64,000 nucleotides of DNA. Origin: Deltaproteobacteria bacterium (GTDB lineage: Bacteria > Desulfobacterota > GWC2-55-46). The notes beneath the pieces were generated by a model. That model was not told the DNA's origin and searched no databases. It saw only the letters and a program-made list of their open reading frames with translations. The position numbers were made by a program, and so were the translations under genes. Shown one piece after another: positions 34,960 to 44,223 of the stretch. Location of the stretch: contig JABTVA010000010.1 of assembly GCA_015075075.1 (NCBI GenBank), positions 44,158 to 108,157 of the forward strand, in the 5' to 3' direction. Each line of letters begins with the position of its first letter. Positions within the stretch are counted from its first letter, which is position 1.

Positions 34960-35397
34960 ATGAGGAAGAGCCTTGTCGCTATAGCGGTCATTCAGTTTTT
35001 CCTGGCGGCCTATACATTCGGGTATCAGCCGAAGTTTTTCATGGAGCTGGAGAACATAAGCGGCGGAGAGGGCTACGGCAGGGTGGAGGCGGAAAGGATG
35101 AAGTTCATGCCCGGGCTGAGGAGCATCGGGATCGACTTCTTCAGGCTGAAATCAAACACGGTCTACTCGGTGTGGTTCGTGAACGAGCGCGGGGAGAGGG
35201 CCCCGGCAGGGGTAGACAGGAGCCATTTCAGGACCGATGGCAGCGGAAAGGGGAGGTTCATCACGACGACCTACGACGACCAGCTCTCCCGCTGGAGGTA
35301 TATAGAAGTCTACTCCCATCCCGGCGGCGACCCTGCGAATACGCGGGACATGGTGGCGGAATTGAGGGGGGACCTGGTTTACGGGAGGCGGTCGTAA
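34960..35397 (+). CDS. Secreted protein of unknown function
   Basis: A 145-residue protein with an N-terminal hydrophobic signal (VAIAVIQFFLAAYTF). The rest looks like a small beta-sandwich: FRLKSNTVYSVWFVNERGER, then SHFRTDGSGKGRF and IEVYSHPGGDPANTRDMV. I recall similar small exported domains (VYSVWFVN ... HPDGNP) from delta-type bacteria, but without a function. A good promoter lies 90 bases upstream. No lipobox. Confidence 0.65.
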   Translation: MRKSLVAIAVIQFFLAAYTFGYQPKFFMELENISGGEGYGRVEAERMKFMPGLRSIGIDFFRLKSNTVYSVWFVNERGERAPAGVDRSHFRTDGSGKGRFITTTYDDQLSRWRYIEVYSHPGGDPANTRDMVAELRGDLVYGRRS

Positions 35398-35601
35398 AGC
35401 GACATTTTATGAAATTCCGATTCCATGTCCAAAAGAATGCGTTAAGCCGGCTATGTTACCGCCTGAAACATTCCCTCCGCGCAAAACTTTCCCTTGAAAA
35501 TGCGTAAGAGTTGATGTAAACGATTCTATCGGAGGAGTCTCTGCGCCCGAAACAGCTTTGAAGATATTTTCGAAGTACACCATCAGGGGAGGGGGTTGAT
35601 A

Positions 35602-36126
35602 ATGAGAAAGGGAATGGCTTTAGTTCTGTGTTTGTTCCTTCTTGCTTCATGCACATCATTAAGCACTCTTGAAAAAACAAAGATTGCGGAGCTCGAATCC
35701 AAGGGTATCAGGGTGCCTCATGAGGAGATCAAGAACCCAGGCGCCGCCGGCGCGCTCAATCTTCTGCCGGGTTTCGGAAACTTCTATCTGGCCATCGGCA
35801 CAAATGAAAGCGAGCACTGGGCCTATGGTTTTATGAACCTGCTCTTTTGGCCCCTGTCGATAGTCTGGGCTGTCCCTGAGGCTGCGATAGACGCTACGAC
35901 CATCAATAAAAGGAATTCCGTTTATCATTATACCTATGGACCGGGCCAGGAGGAGATAAGGAGGGCAACGGCTCCCGTTCAGCCGGTCCCGTCCGCGCCT
36001 GAAAGCGCTCCTGCGGTTGTCCCGGCTTCGACTACGCCTGAAACCGCTCCTGAGATTGTCCCGGTTTCGTCCACGACTGAAACAGCTCCTGCGGTTGTCC
36101 CGGCTGCATCCACGCCTGAAGAATGA
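35602..36126 (+). CDS. Lipoprotein with hydrophobic core and Pro/Ala/Thr repeats
   Basis: A 174-residue protein with a lipobox (LLASC, Cys about residue 18). The middle part (NLLPGFGNFYLAIGTNE ... GFMNLLFWPLSIVWAVPE) is hydrophobic and resembles TM2-like or hairpin membrane segments of conserved lipoproteins. The C-terminal 45 residues are three imperfect repeats around TPETAPEIVP / TTETAPAVVP. GGAGGGGG precedes the ATG at 35602. The repeats differ by few bases, so their number may vary between strains. Function unknown. Confidence 0.7.
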   Translation: MRKGMALVLCLFLLASCTSLSTLEKTKIAELESKGIRVPHEEIKNPGAAGALNLLPGFGNFYLAIGTNESEHWAYGFMNLLFWPLSIVWAVPEAAIDATTINKRNSVYHYTYGPGQEEIRRATAPVQPVPSAPESAPAVVPASTTPETAPEIVPVSSTTETAPAVVPAASTPEE

Positions 36127-36135
36127 CAATAAAAA

Positions 36136-36165
36136 AGCTGGGGAGGCTAAAGGGCCTCCCCAGCT
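36136..36165. terminator. Bidirectional terminator between the lipoprotein gene and gatB
   Basis: AGCTGGGGAGGC pairs exactly with GCCTCCCCAGCT (12 bp, loop TAAAGG). AATAAAAA precedes it and ATCTTTT follows, giving U-runs on both strands. Confidence 0.85.
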
Positions 36166-36209
36166 ATCTTTTACTTCATCTCATTTACAGAAGGGCAGCC
36201 AGAAGTATA

Positions 36210-37647
36210 TCAGTCCCCGAGCTTCTCTTTGAGGAGCTTGTTTATGACCTGCGGGTTGGCCTTGCCGCGCGTGGCCTTCATGGCCTCGCCCACAAAGAAG
36301 CCGAAGAGGGCGGTCTTCCCTGACCTGTAGCGCTCGACATTCTCCGGGTTGGCAGCGATTATCCCGTCGACTATCGCGGCGAGCTCCGCCTCGCCGGATA
36401 TCTGCGTAAGTCCCTTTGACTTTACTATCTCCTCGGCGGGCTTCCCGGTCCTGTACATCTCCTCGAATACTTCCTTGGCGATCTTTCCGCTTATCTCGCC
36501 TGACTTGACCATGCCCATGACCCTTGCGAGGCCCTTTGGGCTGACCGGGCAATCCCTTACGTCGCGGTTGTCTTCCTTCAAGAGCCGGAGGATCTCGCCC
36601 ATTATCCAGTTCGAGGAGGCCTTGGGTTCGCCAGTCTCTTTCACTACCTCTTCGTAATAGGCTGCGAGGTCTTTTGAGGACGTAAGGACCCCGGCGTCGT
36701 AGGCCGGGATGCCGTATTCGGAGACGAAGCGCTCCCTCTTGGCCTGGGGGAGCTCCGGAAGGGCGGAGCGCACCTCCTCGACCATGCCTTCCTCGACGAT
36801 GAGGGGGAGGAGGTCGGGCTCTGGGAAGTACCTGTAGTCATGCGCCTCTTCCTTTGAGCGCATCGAGGCCGTAACGCCCTTTGCCGAATCGAAAAGGCGC
36901 GTTTCCTGGACGACCTTGCCGGACTCCACGAGGTCTATCTGGCGCGCTTATTTCGTAGTCTATCGCCTCCTTTACGAACTTGAAGGAGTTCATGTTCTTA
37001 AGCTCGGCCTTTGTGCCGAGCCTGGATGAGCCAGCGGGGCGGATGGAGACGTTCGCGTCGCAGCGGAAGCTCCCTTCCTCCATGTTGCCGCTGCATATAT
37101 CGAGATAGACGAGGATGTCGCGGAGGGCCTTGAGATAGGCCTGGGCCTCGTCTGAGGCGCGCATGTCAGGCTCGCTCACTATCTCTATAAGAGGAACGCC
37201 CGTGCGGTTCAAGTCCACGAAGCTGAATGCCTCGTCCTCGGGCCCCTCGCCGTGGAGGAGCTTCCCGGCGTCCTCCTCCATGTGGATGCGGGTTATGCCT
37301 ATCCGCTTTCTTCCGCCGTCGAGGTCGATATCGAGCCAGCCGCGCTCGGCAAGCGGCTCCGTGTACTGGGATATCTGGTAGCCCTTGGGGAGGTCCGGGT
37401 AGAAGTAGTTCTTCCGGGCGAATACGCTCCGGTTGTTCACCTTGCAGTTCGTGGCAAGGGCCATCTTCACCGCGTACTCGACCGCCTTCCTGTTCATGAC
37501 CGGGAGCACCCCGGGGAGCCCGAGGCAGATAGGGTCGACCTGGGTATTCGGCTCTGCGCCGAATCTGGTCGAGCAGCCGCAGAAGAGCTTCGATTCCGTA
37601 AGTAGCTGGGCGTGGACCTCAAGCCCTATTACCGCTTCGTATTTCAT
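36210..37647 (-). CDS. gatB: Asp/Glu-tRNA amidotransferase subunit B (one frameshift in this sequence)
   Basis: GatB binds misacylated tRNA and activates the acyl group for amidation in the GatCAB complex. N-terminal part: [48 protein letters not shown]-terminal part: [16 protein letters not shown], followed by the GatB/YqeY domain ending [10 protein letters not shown]. The reading frame breaks once, at about 36945-36950, between YEI and RQIDLVESG; one extra base explains it. The start 37647 is set by [10 protein letters not shown]. It follows an unrelated secreted-protein gene by two bases, in the gatC-gatA operon. Confidence 0.9.
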
Positions 37648-37649
37648 CC

Positions 37650-38135
37650 TTATTCCCTTCCGGCAGGCGCTTTCGGTGTCGAGCAATGGTCGTGCAGCAT
37701 TTTCCAAATCCCGTTTATCTTCCTGTATATACCCGTACACTTGGCCTGGTTTCTTTCTTCCGCCCCTTCTGAGCTGATAGTCAGGGCCAGATCGTATGTG
37801 GACCAGCCCATGTCGCCGATTATCGATACGTTCAGATTCGTAAGCTCGCTTGATATCGAAAGGTCTGGAACGAGCTCTCTGTATCCACCTAATTCGGCGT
37901 AAGCCTCCCTTATCTCCTTTATGTCCGAAAAACCGGCGTCATTGATATCGCTATAGGAATCCGCGAAGTGATCCAGTATCGGTTTCGGATCCCATGTGGT
38001 TGAAAACTCGTTCAGGGATTTTATGTAACCGGCGACCAATGCCCTGACCTCTTTTTCATCGTCCGCAAACGCGGGACCTGGCCAGAATAAGGACAAAAGC
38101 AGTATCAAAGCGCCGGCAAGATAGTTTTTGTTCAT
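37650..38135 (-). CDS. Secreted NTF2/SnoaL-like protein inserted between gatA and gatB
   Basis: A 161-residue protein with a signal peptide ([20 protein letters not shown], cleavage near AFADD). The mature part has an NTF2-like alpha/beta pattern: helices with [16 protein letters not shown], then [12 protein letters not shown], and strands ending [15 protein letters not shown]. Family members in the periplasm are often of unknown role. It overlaps the gatA stop by four bases and ends two bases before gatB, so it is translated within the amidotransferase operon although its product is exported. Confidence 0.8.
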   Translation of the reverse strand: MNKNYLAGALILLLSLFWPGPAFADDEKEVRALVAGYIKSLNEFSTTWDPKPILDHFADSYSDINDAGFSDIKEIREAYAELGGYRELVPDLSISSELTNLNVSIIGDMGWSTYDLALTISSEGAEERNQAKCTGIYRKINGIWKMLHDHCSTPKAPAGRE

Positions 38136-39592
38136 AGAGGGGCCCTTTTCTTATGCCACTCCGTCGCGTCCTCGTACGACCATGCGGCCCTCAAGACGGT
38201 CTCCTCGTCCATGTACCTCCCGAGGAGCTGAAGCCCCACGGGGAGCCCGTCTTTCGTAAACCCGCACGGGAGAGATATGCCGGGGATGCCCGCGAGGTTG
38301 CACGATATGGTGAATATGTCCGAAAGATACATGGTAAGCGGGTCTTCGAGCTTCTCGCCTATTTTGAAGGCCGGCGTGGGCGCGGTCGGGGTGGCGATGA
38401 TGTCGCAGGACGAGAAGGCCTTGTCGAAGTCGTCCTTTATGAGCGTCCTCACCTGCGAGGCCTTTTTGTAATAGGCGTCGTAATACCCGGCGGAGAGGGA
38501 GTAGGTTCCGAGCATTATCCTCCTCTTGACCTCCGGGCCGAAGCCCTCGTCCCTCGTCTTCTTATACATGTCGAGGAGATTGCCGGTCTCGTCCACGCGT
38601 AGCCCGTACTTCACGCCGTCATAGCGCGCGAGGTTGCTCGACGCCTCCGCGGTGGCTACGAGATAGTAGACCGCCACCGCGTACTCGGTATGCGGGAGGC
38701 TTATCTCGACGAGCTCCGCGCCGAGCGCCTTAAGCGTCTCAAGCGCCTTCCTTACGGAGGCCTCGACCTCGGGGTCCATGCCCTCGATGAAGTATTCCTT
38801 CGGTATGCCCACCCTGAGCCCCTTTACGCCGGACTTTAGGCCGGCCGTATAATAGGGCACAGGCGCGTCTATCGAAGTCGAATCGAGCGGGTCGTGGCCC
38901 GCTATCGCCTGAAGCATGATGGCCGCGTCCTCTACGCTTCTCGTAAGCGGCCCCGCCTGGTCGAGGGACGAGGCGAAGGCGATCATGCCGAACCTCGATA
39001 CCCTGCCGTAGGTGGGCTTAAGGCCGACGACGCCGCAGCACGACGCCGGCTGCCGTATGGAGCCGCCGGTATCCGTGCCGACAGAGGCCGCGCACTCGGA
39101 GGCGGCAACCGCCGCCGCTGAGCCGCCGGAGCTTCCGCCGGGCACGCGGTCGAGCGCCCAGGGGTTGAGCGTTTTCTTGAAGGCGGAGTTTTCGGTGGAT
39201 GAGCCCATAGCGAACTCGTCCATGTTGTTCTTTCCGAGTATCACCGCGCCAGCGTCCTTGAGCTTCCTTATGACGGTCGCGTCATAGGGCGGCACGAAGT
39301 TTTCGAGTATCCTCGATGAACAGGTGGTCCTTACGCCCCTGGTGGAGAATATGTCCTTTACGGCTATGGGGACGCCCGTAAGCGGGGTTACGTCCTCTCC
39401 CTTTGAGATGCGCGAGTCGGCTTCTGAAGCGGCCTTGAGCGCCTCTTCAGGCGTAACGGTAACGAACGCGGAGACCCGCCCCTCTACCTTGCCGATCCTT
39501 TCGAGATACGCCCGGGTCGCTTCAGCCGAGGAAATCTCCTTTTTCCTGAGCTTCCCTGAAAGGGCGCGTATGTCCAATGACGTAATGTCCAA
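38132..39592 (-). CDS. gatA: Asp/Glu-tRNA amidotransferase subunit A
   Basis: A 486-residue amidase-signature enzyme, full length. The catalytic Ser-cisSer-Lys set is visible: Lys in [10 protein letters not shown] and the serines in [12 protein letters not shown] and [13 protein letters not shown]. It releases ammonia from glutamine for amidation of Asp-tRNA(Asn) and/or Glu-tRNA(Gln). A nearby tRNA-Gln gene fits this route. The C-terminus ends KKRAPL. It overlaps the next gene by four bases. Confidence 0.96.
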   Translation of the reverse strand: MDITSLDIRALSGKLRKKEISSAEATRAYLERIGKVEGRVSAFVTVTPEEALKAASEADSRISKGEDVTPLTGVPIAVKDIFSTRGVRTTCSSRILENFVPPYDATVIRKLKDAGAVILGKNNMDEFAMGSSTENSAFKKTLNPWALDRVPGGSSGGSAAAVAASECAASVGTDTGGSIRQPASCCGVVGLKPTYGRVSRFGMIAFASSLDQAGPLTRSVEDAAIMLQAIAGHDPLDSTSIDAPVPYYTAGLKSGVKGLRVGIPKEYFIEGMDPEVEASVRKALETLKALGAELVEISLPHTEYAVAVYYLVATAEASSNLARYDGVKYGLRVDETGNLLDMYKKTRDEGFGPEVKRRIMLGTYSLSAGYYDAYYKKASQVRTLIKDDFDKAFSSCDIIATPTAPTPAFKIGEKLEDPLTMYLSDIFTISCNLAGIPGISLPCGFTKDGLPVGLQLLGRYMDEETVLRAAWSYEDATEWHKKRAPL

Positions 39593-39621
39593 TTCTTTCT
39601 CTCCGTGGGCTTATTCTATTG

Positions 39622-39900
39622 TCATTCGATTATTTGGGGGACCTTGAAGCAGCCCCTGTCAGACGAGGGCGCGTTCCTCAGCGCCTTTCCCTGGTAAGCG
39701 ACTGAGCACGCGTCCTCCCTGAACGCGGTCTCCCCGGGGCACGGTGTGGGTGGTGGGCTCTACACCTTTGGTATCGAGCCTGAGAGCTTCCACGTAGCCC
39801 AGTATGCGCTGGCTGCACTGTGTAGAGCTCCTTCTCTTTCTCGGTGAGCGCGAGCCGCGCAAGCTCTGCAACGTGCAGCACGTCTTTCGGTTATCGACAT
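39622..39900 (-). pseudogene. gatC: Asp/Glu-tRNA amidotransferase subunit C, several frameshifts
   Basis: Begins MSIT with GAGGAG nine bases upstream. Pieces in different frames give DVLHVAELARLALTEKEKEL, RILGYVEALRLDTKGVEPTT, then AYQGKALRNAP and a C-terminus GCFKVPQIIE, which together are a full GatC. At least four small indels fall within 280 bases. GatC is needed to stabilise GatA, so sequence error is likelier than loss. Confidence 0.75.
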
Positions 39901-40011
39901 GCGGGCATTCTCCTCGGGGTTTCCTTGAAGTGGTTACTAACACACAAGCGGAGATGTTGCAAGCCCGTTGACGAAGTCCGATGCGTTTTGAAAAACTTAA
40001 AGAAAATCGTG

Positions 40012-40040
40012 TTGACAGCGAAATATAGTAATGTTAAAAG
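40012..40040 (+). promoter_or_regulatory. Promoter of the Lys-rich peptide
   Basis: TTGACA at 40012-40017 followed at 17 bases by TAAAAG (TTAAAA at 16). The spacer is A/T-rich. Confidence 0.45.
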
Positions 40041-40087
40041 GGAAACAGGTTCTTTCTTCTCAACACCAAACCAAAGCGAGGAAGTTG

Positions 40088-40192
40088 ATGGCTACAGCAA
40101 AAAGCCGCCCTGAAGAAGAAGACCGCTGCAAAGAAACCGGCAAAGAAGACCGCGCAAAGAAACGGGCTGCTGCCGCTAAGAGCATGAACTGA
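40088..40192 (+). CDS. Tiny Lys/Ala-rich peptide, probably histone H1-like
   Basis: As written, ATG 40088 to TGA 40192 gives 34 residues (MATAKSRPEEEDRCKETGKE then DRAKKRAAAAKSMN). The middle third in the next frame reads AALKKKTAAKKPAKKTA, the classic AAKKPAKK pattern of H1-like DNA-binding tails. Two compensating one-base indels (near 40103 and 40155) would join MATAK, that segment and KKRAAAAKSMN. GAGGAAG precedes the ATG and a promoter lies 60 bases upstream. A strong hairpin follows. I favour the H1-like version. Confidence 0.5.
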   Translation: MATAKSRPEEEDRCKETGKEDRAKKRAAAAKSMN

Positions 40193-40194
40193 AC

Positions 40195-40227
40195 GGAAGG
40201 GGGGAGGCGGGCCGCCTCTCCCCTTCC
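40195..40227 (+). terminator. GC-rich hairpin after the Lys-rich peptide
   Basis: GGAAGGGGGGAGGCGG and CCGCCTCTCCCCTTCC form a 16-bp near-perfect stem with a one-base loop, starting three bases after the stop. No U-run follows. Confidence 0.5.
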
Positions 40228-40265
40228 TGCCTCAAAACCACCGATACGCCCCGTTCCTCTTCCGA

Positions 40266-40294
40266 TTGACAAAGAAGCCCCCGTTGATTATCAT
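40266..40294 (+). promoter_or_regulatory. Strong promoter of the amidase gene
   Basis: TTGACA, 17 bases, TATCAT. Transcription would start near 40301, 50 bases before the ATG at 40351. Confidence 0.65.
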
Positions 40295-40350
40295 ACCGTC
40301 CCCGTGAGTTCCGTCCCATAGCTCTGAATCTCGTCCGTTCAGGAGGGAAG

Positions 40351-41142
40351 ATGAGAGTAGCTTTCATACAGACGTCCCCGGTCTTCGGCGATATCGCTTC
40401 GAACGTCGAAAGGGCCGTAAAGAGGATTGCGCGCCTCGACGCCGAGCTTATCGTCCTCCCCGAGCTCTTCTCGACCGGATACCAGTTCAGGTCCAGAAAG
40501 GAACTCCTCGAACTTGCGGAGGAGGTCCCTGGCGGATACGCGGTAAGGCAGCTCGCAGCTGCCGCCAAATCCAGGGGGGCCTGCATAGTAGCCGGCCTTG
40601 CCGAGAGGGAAGGGAGAAGGGCCTACAACTCGGCGGTGCTCGTCGGGCCCAGGGGACATGTCGGGACGTATCGGAAGGCCCACCTCTTCTGGGACGAGAA
40701 GAAGATATTCACGAAGGGCGATACCCCGTTCGCTATATACAAGGCCGGGAAGGCCAGGGTCGGGATGATGGTCTGCTTCGACTGGGTCTTCCCCGAAGCC
40801 GCGAGGACGCTCGCCCTCATGGGGGCGGACATAATCTGCCATCCTTCGAACCTGGTGCTGCCGTACTGCCCCCAGGCCATGATAACCCGTTCCATAGAGA
40901 ACAGGGTCTTTACCATAACAGCCAACAGGGTCGGCGTGGAGGAGCGCCTCGAAGGGAAAAGCCTCCGCTTCATAGGCTCGAGCCAGATAACATCCCCTGC
41001 CGGCGAGGTGCTCGCAAGGGCGGGGGGCCGGAAAGAGGAGGCGGGTGTCATTGAAATAAATCCCTTTGAAGCCAGGCGGAAGCGGATAACCCCGGTAAAC
41101 GATCTCTTCGGCGACAGGAGGAAAGACCTCTTTAAGCTATAG
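40351..41142 (+). CDS. Carbon-nitrogen hydrolase (nitrilase superfamily amidase)
   Basis: A 263-residue amidase with the Glu38-Lys109-Cys142 triad in LPELFSTGY, TYRKAHLF and MMVCFDWVFPE. The last block resembles omega-amidase and N-carbamoyl-type branches. It hydrolyses small amides; substrate unknown. AGGAGGG six bases before the ATG. An imperfect hairpin follows the stop. Confidence 0.88.
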   Translation: MRVAFIQTSPVFGDIASNVERAVKRIARLDAELIVLPELFSTGYQFRSRKELLELAEEVPGGYAVRQLAAAAKSRGACIVAGLAEREGRRAYNSAVLVGPRGHVGTYRKAHLFWDEKKIFTKGDTPFAIYKAGKARVGMMVCFDWVFPEAARTLALMGADIICHPSNLVLPYCPQAMITRSIENRVFTITANRVGVEERLEGKSLRFIGSSQITSPAGEVLARAGGRKEEAGVIEINPFEARRKRITPVNDLFGDRRKDLFKL

Positions 41143-41221
41143 GCAACTCTAAAAATCGATCTTTTCCCCGGACTCTGCGTAAAGCCGGGCGGGAAAAATC
41201 TCTGATTTTCAGGGATTGCCT
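41141..41221. repeat. Long imperfect inverted repeat between the amidase gene and nuoA
   Basis: AGGCAACTCTAAAAATC at the left faces GATTTTCAGGGATTGCCT at the right, with an inner TTTTCCCCGG / CCGGGCGGGAAAA arm. About 80 bases. It may end the amidase transcript or be another dispersed element; one copy only. Confidence 0.55.
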
Positions 41222-41291
41222 TCTAATAAAAGGCTGCCGGCATGAACAGTTCTGCGAGCGCGCTTGCCGCGGGTTTCCGGAGGCTTTTAAT

Positions 41292-41306
41292 TGTATACAG
41301 TATACA
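41292..41306. promoter_or_regulatory. Perfect 15-base palindrome upstream of the nuo promoter
   Basis: TGTATAC-A-GTATACA, nine bases ahead of the -35 box. The form and position fit an operator for a dimeric regulator (GntR-like sites look similar), more likely activating than repressing given its place. Confidence 0.55.
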
Positions 41307-41314
41307 TTTTGCGC

Positions 41315-41343
41315 TTGACAATAAAATCGAGTTGTTTTATCTT
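41315..41343 (+). promoter_or_regulatory. Promoter of the nuo operon
   Basis: TTGACA, 17 bases, TATCTT. Transcription would begin near 41350, 75 bases before nuoA. Confidence 0.65.
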
Positions 41344-41423
41344 GCGGACTACCCTGGCGAGTTTATTGTAAAAATTGGAACACCGGCAAACCGTCCGTTT
41401 ACCGGTGAAAGAATGGGGTTTGA

Positions 41424-41789
41424 ATGCTTCTTTCCTATCTGCCAGTTCTTATAATGATAGCGGTCGTCACGGCCATGGCCGTCGGGGCCCTTTTTTTCAG
41501 TTTCCTTCTGCGTCCGAAAAACCCCTACCGGGAGAAGCTCTCTCCCTGGGAATGCGGCCTTGAGCCCATTGGAGATGCGAGCACCGGGCACTTCAGGATA
41601 CACTTCTTTCTTATAGCCATCCTTTTCGTTATATTCGACGTTGAAACCCTTTTCCTTTTCCCCTGGGCCGTCAACCTGACCGACAAGGCCCTGGCTACGC
41701 CAATATTCATCGAGATGATAGTCTTCATAGTGGTCCTGGGCATCGGCCTTGTCTACGCGTGGGCAAAGGGCGCCCTGGATTGGATTTAG
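41424..41789 (+). CDS. nuoA: NADH-quinone oxidoreductase subunit A
   Basis: A 121-residue three-helix membrane subunit at the junction of arm and membrane parts. The signature YREKLSPWECGLEP is present, as is the FDVETLFLFPWA block. Length normal. First gene of the operon; nuoB follows eight bases later. Confidence 0.95.
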   Translation: MLLSYLPVLIMIAVVTAMAVGALFFSFLLRPKNPYREKLSPWECGLEPIGDASTGHFRIHFFLIAILFVIFDVETLFLFPWAVNLTDKALATPIFIEMIVFIVVLGIGLVYAWAKGALDWI

Positions 41790-41797
41790 GGGCCTGA

Positions 41798-42412
41798 ATG
41801 GATAAGATGCTGAAAAACATGAATAACACGGGCTCCTTGTCGCCAATCGAGAACCAGCTGCAGGAGTCGTTCCTCTTCACCACCCTGGAGAACGTGGCCG
41901 AGGTCCTCAGGAACAACCCGGTGCTGGACAAGGTGAGGGAGAACTACGTCGCGAAGACGGTGGCTAACTGGGGGCGCGCGTCCTCGCTATGGCCCATGAC
42001 ATTCGGCCTCGCGTGCTGCGCCATAGAGATGATAGCCACGGCCTGCTCGCGCTACGATACCGACAGGCTCGGCATAGTCTTCAGGCCCTCGCCCCGCCAG
42101 TCCGACGTCATGATAGTGGCCGGGACCATGACCAAGAAGATGGCCCCGCTCGTAAAGAGGCTCTACGACCAGATGGCCGAGCCGAGATGGGTCATAGCCC
42201 AGGGCGGGTGCGCCTCTGCGGGCGGCCCCTACAACACCTATTCGGTCGTGCAGGGCACGGACCTGGTCATCCCGGTCGACGTGTACATACCGGGTTGCCC
42301 GCCAAGGCCCGAGGCCCTCTTGTACGGGTTTCTCCTCCTCATGGAGAAGATAAACAAGGAGAGCCCGTTTATCCTCGAAAAGAGGAACATCAGTCCAAAC
42401 AAGTTCGCCTAA
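41798..42412 (+). CDS. nuoB: NADH-quinone oxidoreductase subunit B
   Basis: A 204-residue subunit that carries cluster N2, the last iron-sulfur centre before quinone. Ligands lie in FGLACCAIE (tandem Cys), QGGCASAGG and [10 protein letters not shown]. The N-terminus is longer than average by about 30 residues ([15 protein letters not shown]...), without recognisable motif. An ATG a few codons in (MLKN) is possible. Confidence 0.95.
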   Translation: MDKMLKNMNNTGSLSPIENQLQESFLFTTLENVAEVLRNNPVLDKVRENYVAKTVANWGRASSLWPMTFGLACCAIEMIATACSRYDTDRLGIVFRPSPRQSDVMIVAGTMTKKMAPLVKRLYDQMAEPRWVIAQGGCASAGGPYNTYSVVQGTDLVIPVDVYIPGCPPRPEALLYGFLLLMEKINKESPFILEKRNISPNKFA

Positions 42413-42419
42413 GGTCGCG

Positions 42420-42923
42420 ATGAGCCGTATCGAAAAACAGCAGGATATATTAAGTAAATTGAAGGATTCGTTCAGCCGGGACATCCTCGACATTACCGCG
42501 TTCAAGGGGGACGTCACGGTCCTCGTCGAGAAAAAGGCCGTCCTGAACGTCTGCAATTACCTGAAGGACGACCCCTCGTTCAGGATGAACTACCTCGTGG
42601 ACGTCCTTGCGGTCGACCACATGCCGCGCTCTCCCAGGTTCGACGTCATCTATTGCCTCTATTCGATCCCCAAAAAGCAGAGGATTCGCGTGAAGACAAT
42701 GGTGGCCGAAGGCGAAAGCGCGCCCTCGGTGACCGGCATATGGGCCGGGGCCGACTGGCCTGAGAGGGAGGCATACGACATGTTCGGGGTCGTCTTCGAA
42801 GGCCACCCGGACTTGAGCCGCATCTACCTCCCGGACGACTGGGAGGGCTTCCCGCTCAGGAAGGATTATCCGCTAAGGGGCTACAAGGACAGGTACAATC
42901 CCTACGGAGAGGAAAAGGAATAA
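42420..42923 (+). CDS. nuoC: NADH-quinone oxidoreductase subunit C
   Basis: A 167-residue 30-kDa-type subunit of the peripheral arm. The family signature is present: ADWPEREAYDMFGVVFEGHP and RIYLPDDWEGFPLRKDYPL. Not fused to nuoD, unlike in enterobacteria. An 88-base gap to nuoD contains a GC-rich hairpin. Confidence 0.95.
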   Translation: MSRIEKQQDILSKLKDSFSRDILDITAFKGDVTVLVEKKAVLNVCNYLKDDPSFRMNYLVDVLAVDHMPRSPRFDVIYCLYSIPKKQRIRVKTMVAEGESAPSVTGIWAGADWPEREAYDMFGVVFEGHPDLSRIYLPDDWEGFPLRKDYPLRGYKDRYNPYGEEKE

Positions 42924-43011
42924 GAGGGGCGCGGCGGGCCGGCGGCCCGTTATCAGGGTTCGCAAGCCGGCTCAATGCCCTGGTCTTATATAAAAAATCA
43001 GTTACGCGGTC

Positions 43012-44211
43012 ATGATAAAAGACGACAACGAAAACGACCTTTTAGCCACAAAGGAGCTGACCCTTCACCTCGGGCCGCAGCACCCTTCGAGCCACGGCGT
43101 CCTGCATCTCGTTATCGGGCTGCAGGGCGAGATGGTCACGAGCTGCAGGCCCGATATCGGCTACCTCCACAGGGGCACCGAGAAGATAGCCGAGAACCTC
43201 CTTTACCACCAGTTCGTCCCCTACACGGACAGGCTCGACTACATGTGCTCGTCGAGCAACAACCTGGCGTACGTCCTCGCGGTCGAGAAGCTCCTTGATA
43301 TCGAGGTCCCGGAAAGGGCCAAGTACATAAGGGTTATAGCGGCCGAGCTTTCGAGGATAGCCGGGCACCTCATAGGCATCGGCGCCTGGGCGGTCGACCT
43401 CGGGGCCATGTCCATCCTCCTCTACGCCATAAGGGAGAGGGAGATGGTGCTCGACATATTCGAGAAGCTCTGCGGCGCGCGCATGACCCACTCGTATATG
43501 AGGGTCGGCGGCGTAAGATACGACTTCAACAAGGTATGCAGGGAAGCCTGCGAGGAGCTCGTGAGGGTGCTGCCCGCCAGGGTGGACGAGTACGAGACCA
43601 TACTCACCGGGAACAGGATCTGGCTCGAAAGGAACAAGGGCGTGGGCTTCATACCCCCCGAGCTCGCAATATCCATGGGCCTTTCGGGGCCTGCGCTCCG
43701 CGCAAGCGGGGTAAATTGGGACATAAGGAAGGACGAGCCCTACCTCGTTTACGACAGGCTCGCCTTCGACGTAGCCCTCGGGGAGAACGGGGACTGCTTC
43801 GACCGCTACATGGTGAGGATGGTCGAGATAAGGCAGTCGCTCCGCATCGTTCAGCAGTGCCTCGCCGGGATGCCCGACGGGCCGATAAACGTGGACATCC
43901 CCGAGATCGTGCCGCCGCCCAAGCAGGACGTATACAGGAACATGGAGAACCTCATCCACCATTTCAAGTACGTCTCGCAGGGCTTCAAGGTGCCGGAGGG
44001 CGAGGCCTACGCCTCGATAGAGGCCCCCAAGGGCGAGCTGGGCGTATTCATCGTAAGCGACGGCTCGGAGCGCCCCTACAGGCTCAAGATACGGGCCCCG
44101 TCGTTCATGAACCTCCAGACGCTCGGCCGCGTCGTGAACGGCCTTTACCTGGCCGACGTCATAGCGGTCCTTTCGAGCCTCGACCCGGTCTTCGGTGAGT
44201 GCGACAAGTAA
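43012..44211 (+). CDS. nuoD: NADH-quinone oxidoreductase subunit D
   Basis: A 399-residue 49-kDa-type subunit lining the quinone pocket. Signatures: LHLGPQHPSSHGVLHL with the quinone-site His, DIGYLHRGTEKIAE, and the C-terminal end VFGECDK. Length normal. The ribosome site is weak. Confidence 0.95.
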   Translation: MIKDDNENDLLATKELTLHLGPQHPSSHGVLHLVIGLQGEMVTSCRPDIGYLHRGTEKIAENLLYHQFVPYTDRLDYMCSSSNNLAYVLAVEKLLDIEVPERAKYIRVIAAELSRIAGHLIGIGAWAVDLGAMSILLYAIREREMVLDIFEKLCGARMTHSYMRVGGVRYDFNKVCREACEELVRVLPARVDEYETILTGNRIWLERNKGVGFIPPELAISMGLSGPALRASGVNWDIRKDEPYLVYDRLAFDVALGENGDCFDRYMVRMVEIRQSLRIVQQCLAGMPDGPINVDIPEIVPPPKQDVYRNMENLIHHFKYVSQGFKVPEGEAYASIEAPKGELGVFIVSDGSERPYRLKIRAPSFMNLQTLGRVVNGLYLADVIAVLSSLDPVFGECDK

Positions 44212-44223
44212 ACAGGGAAGATT

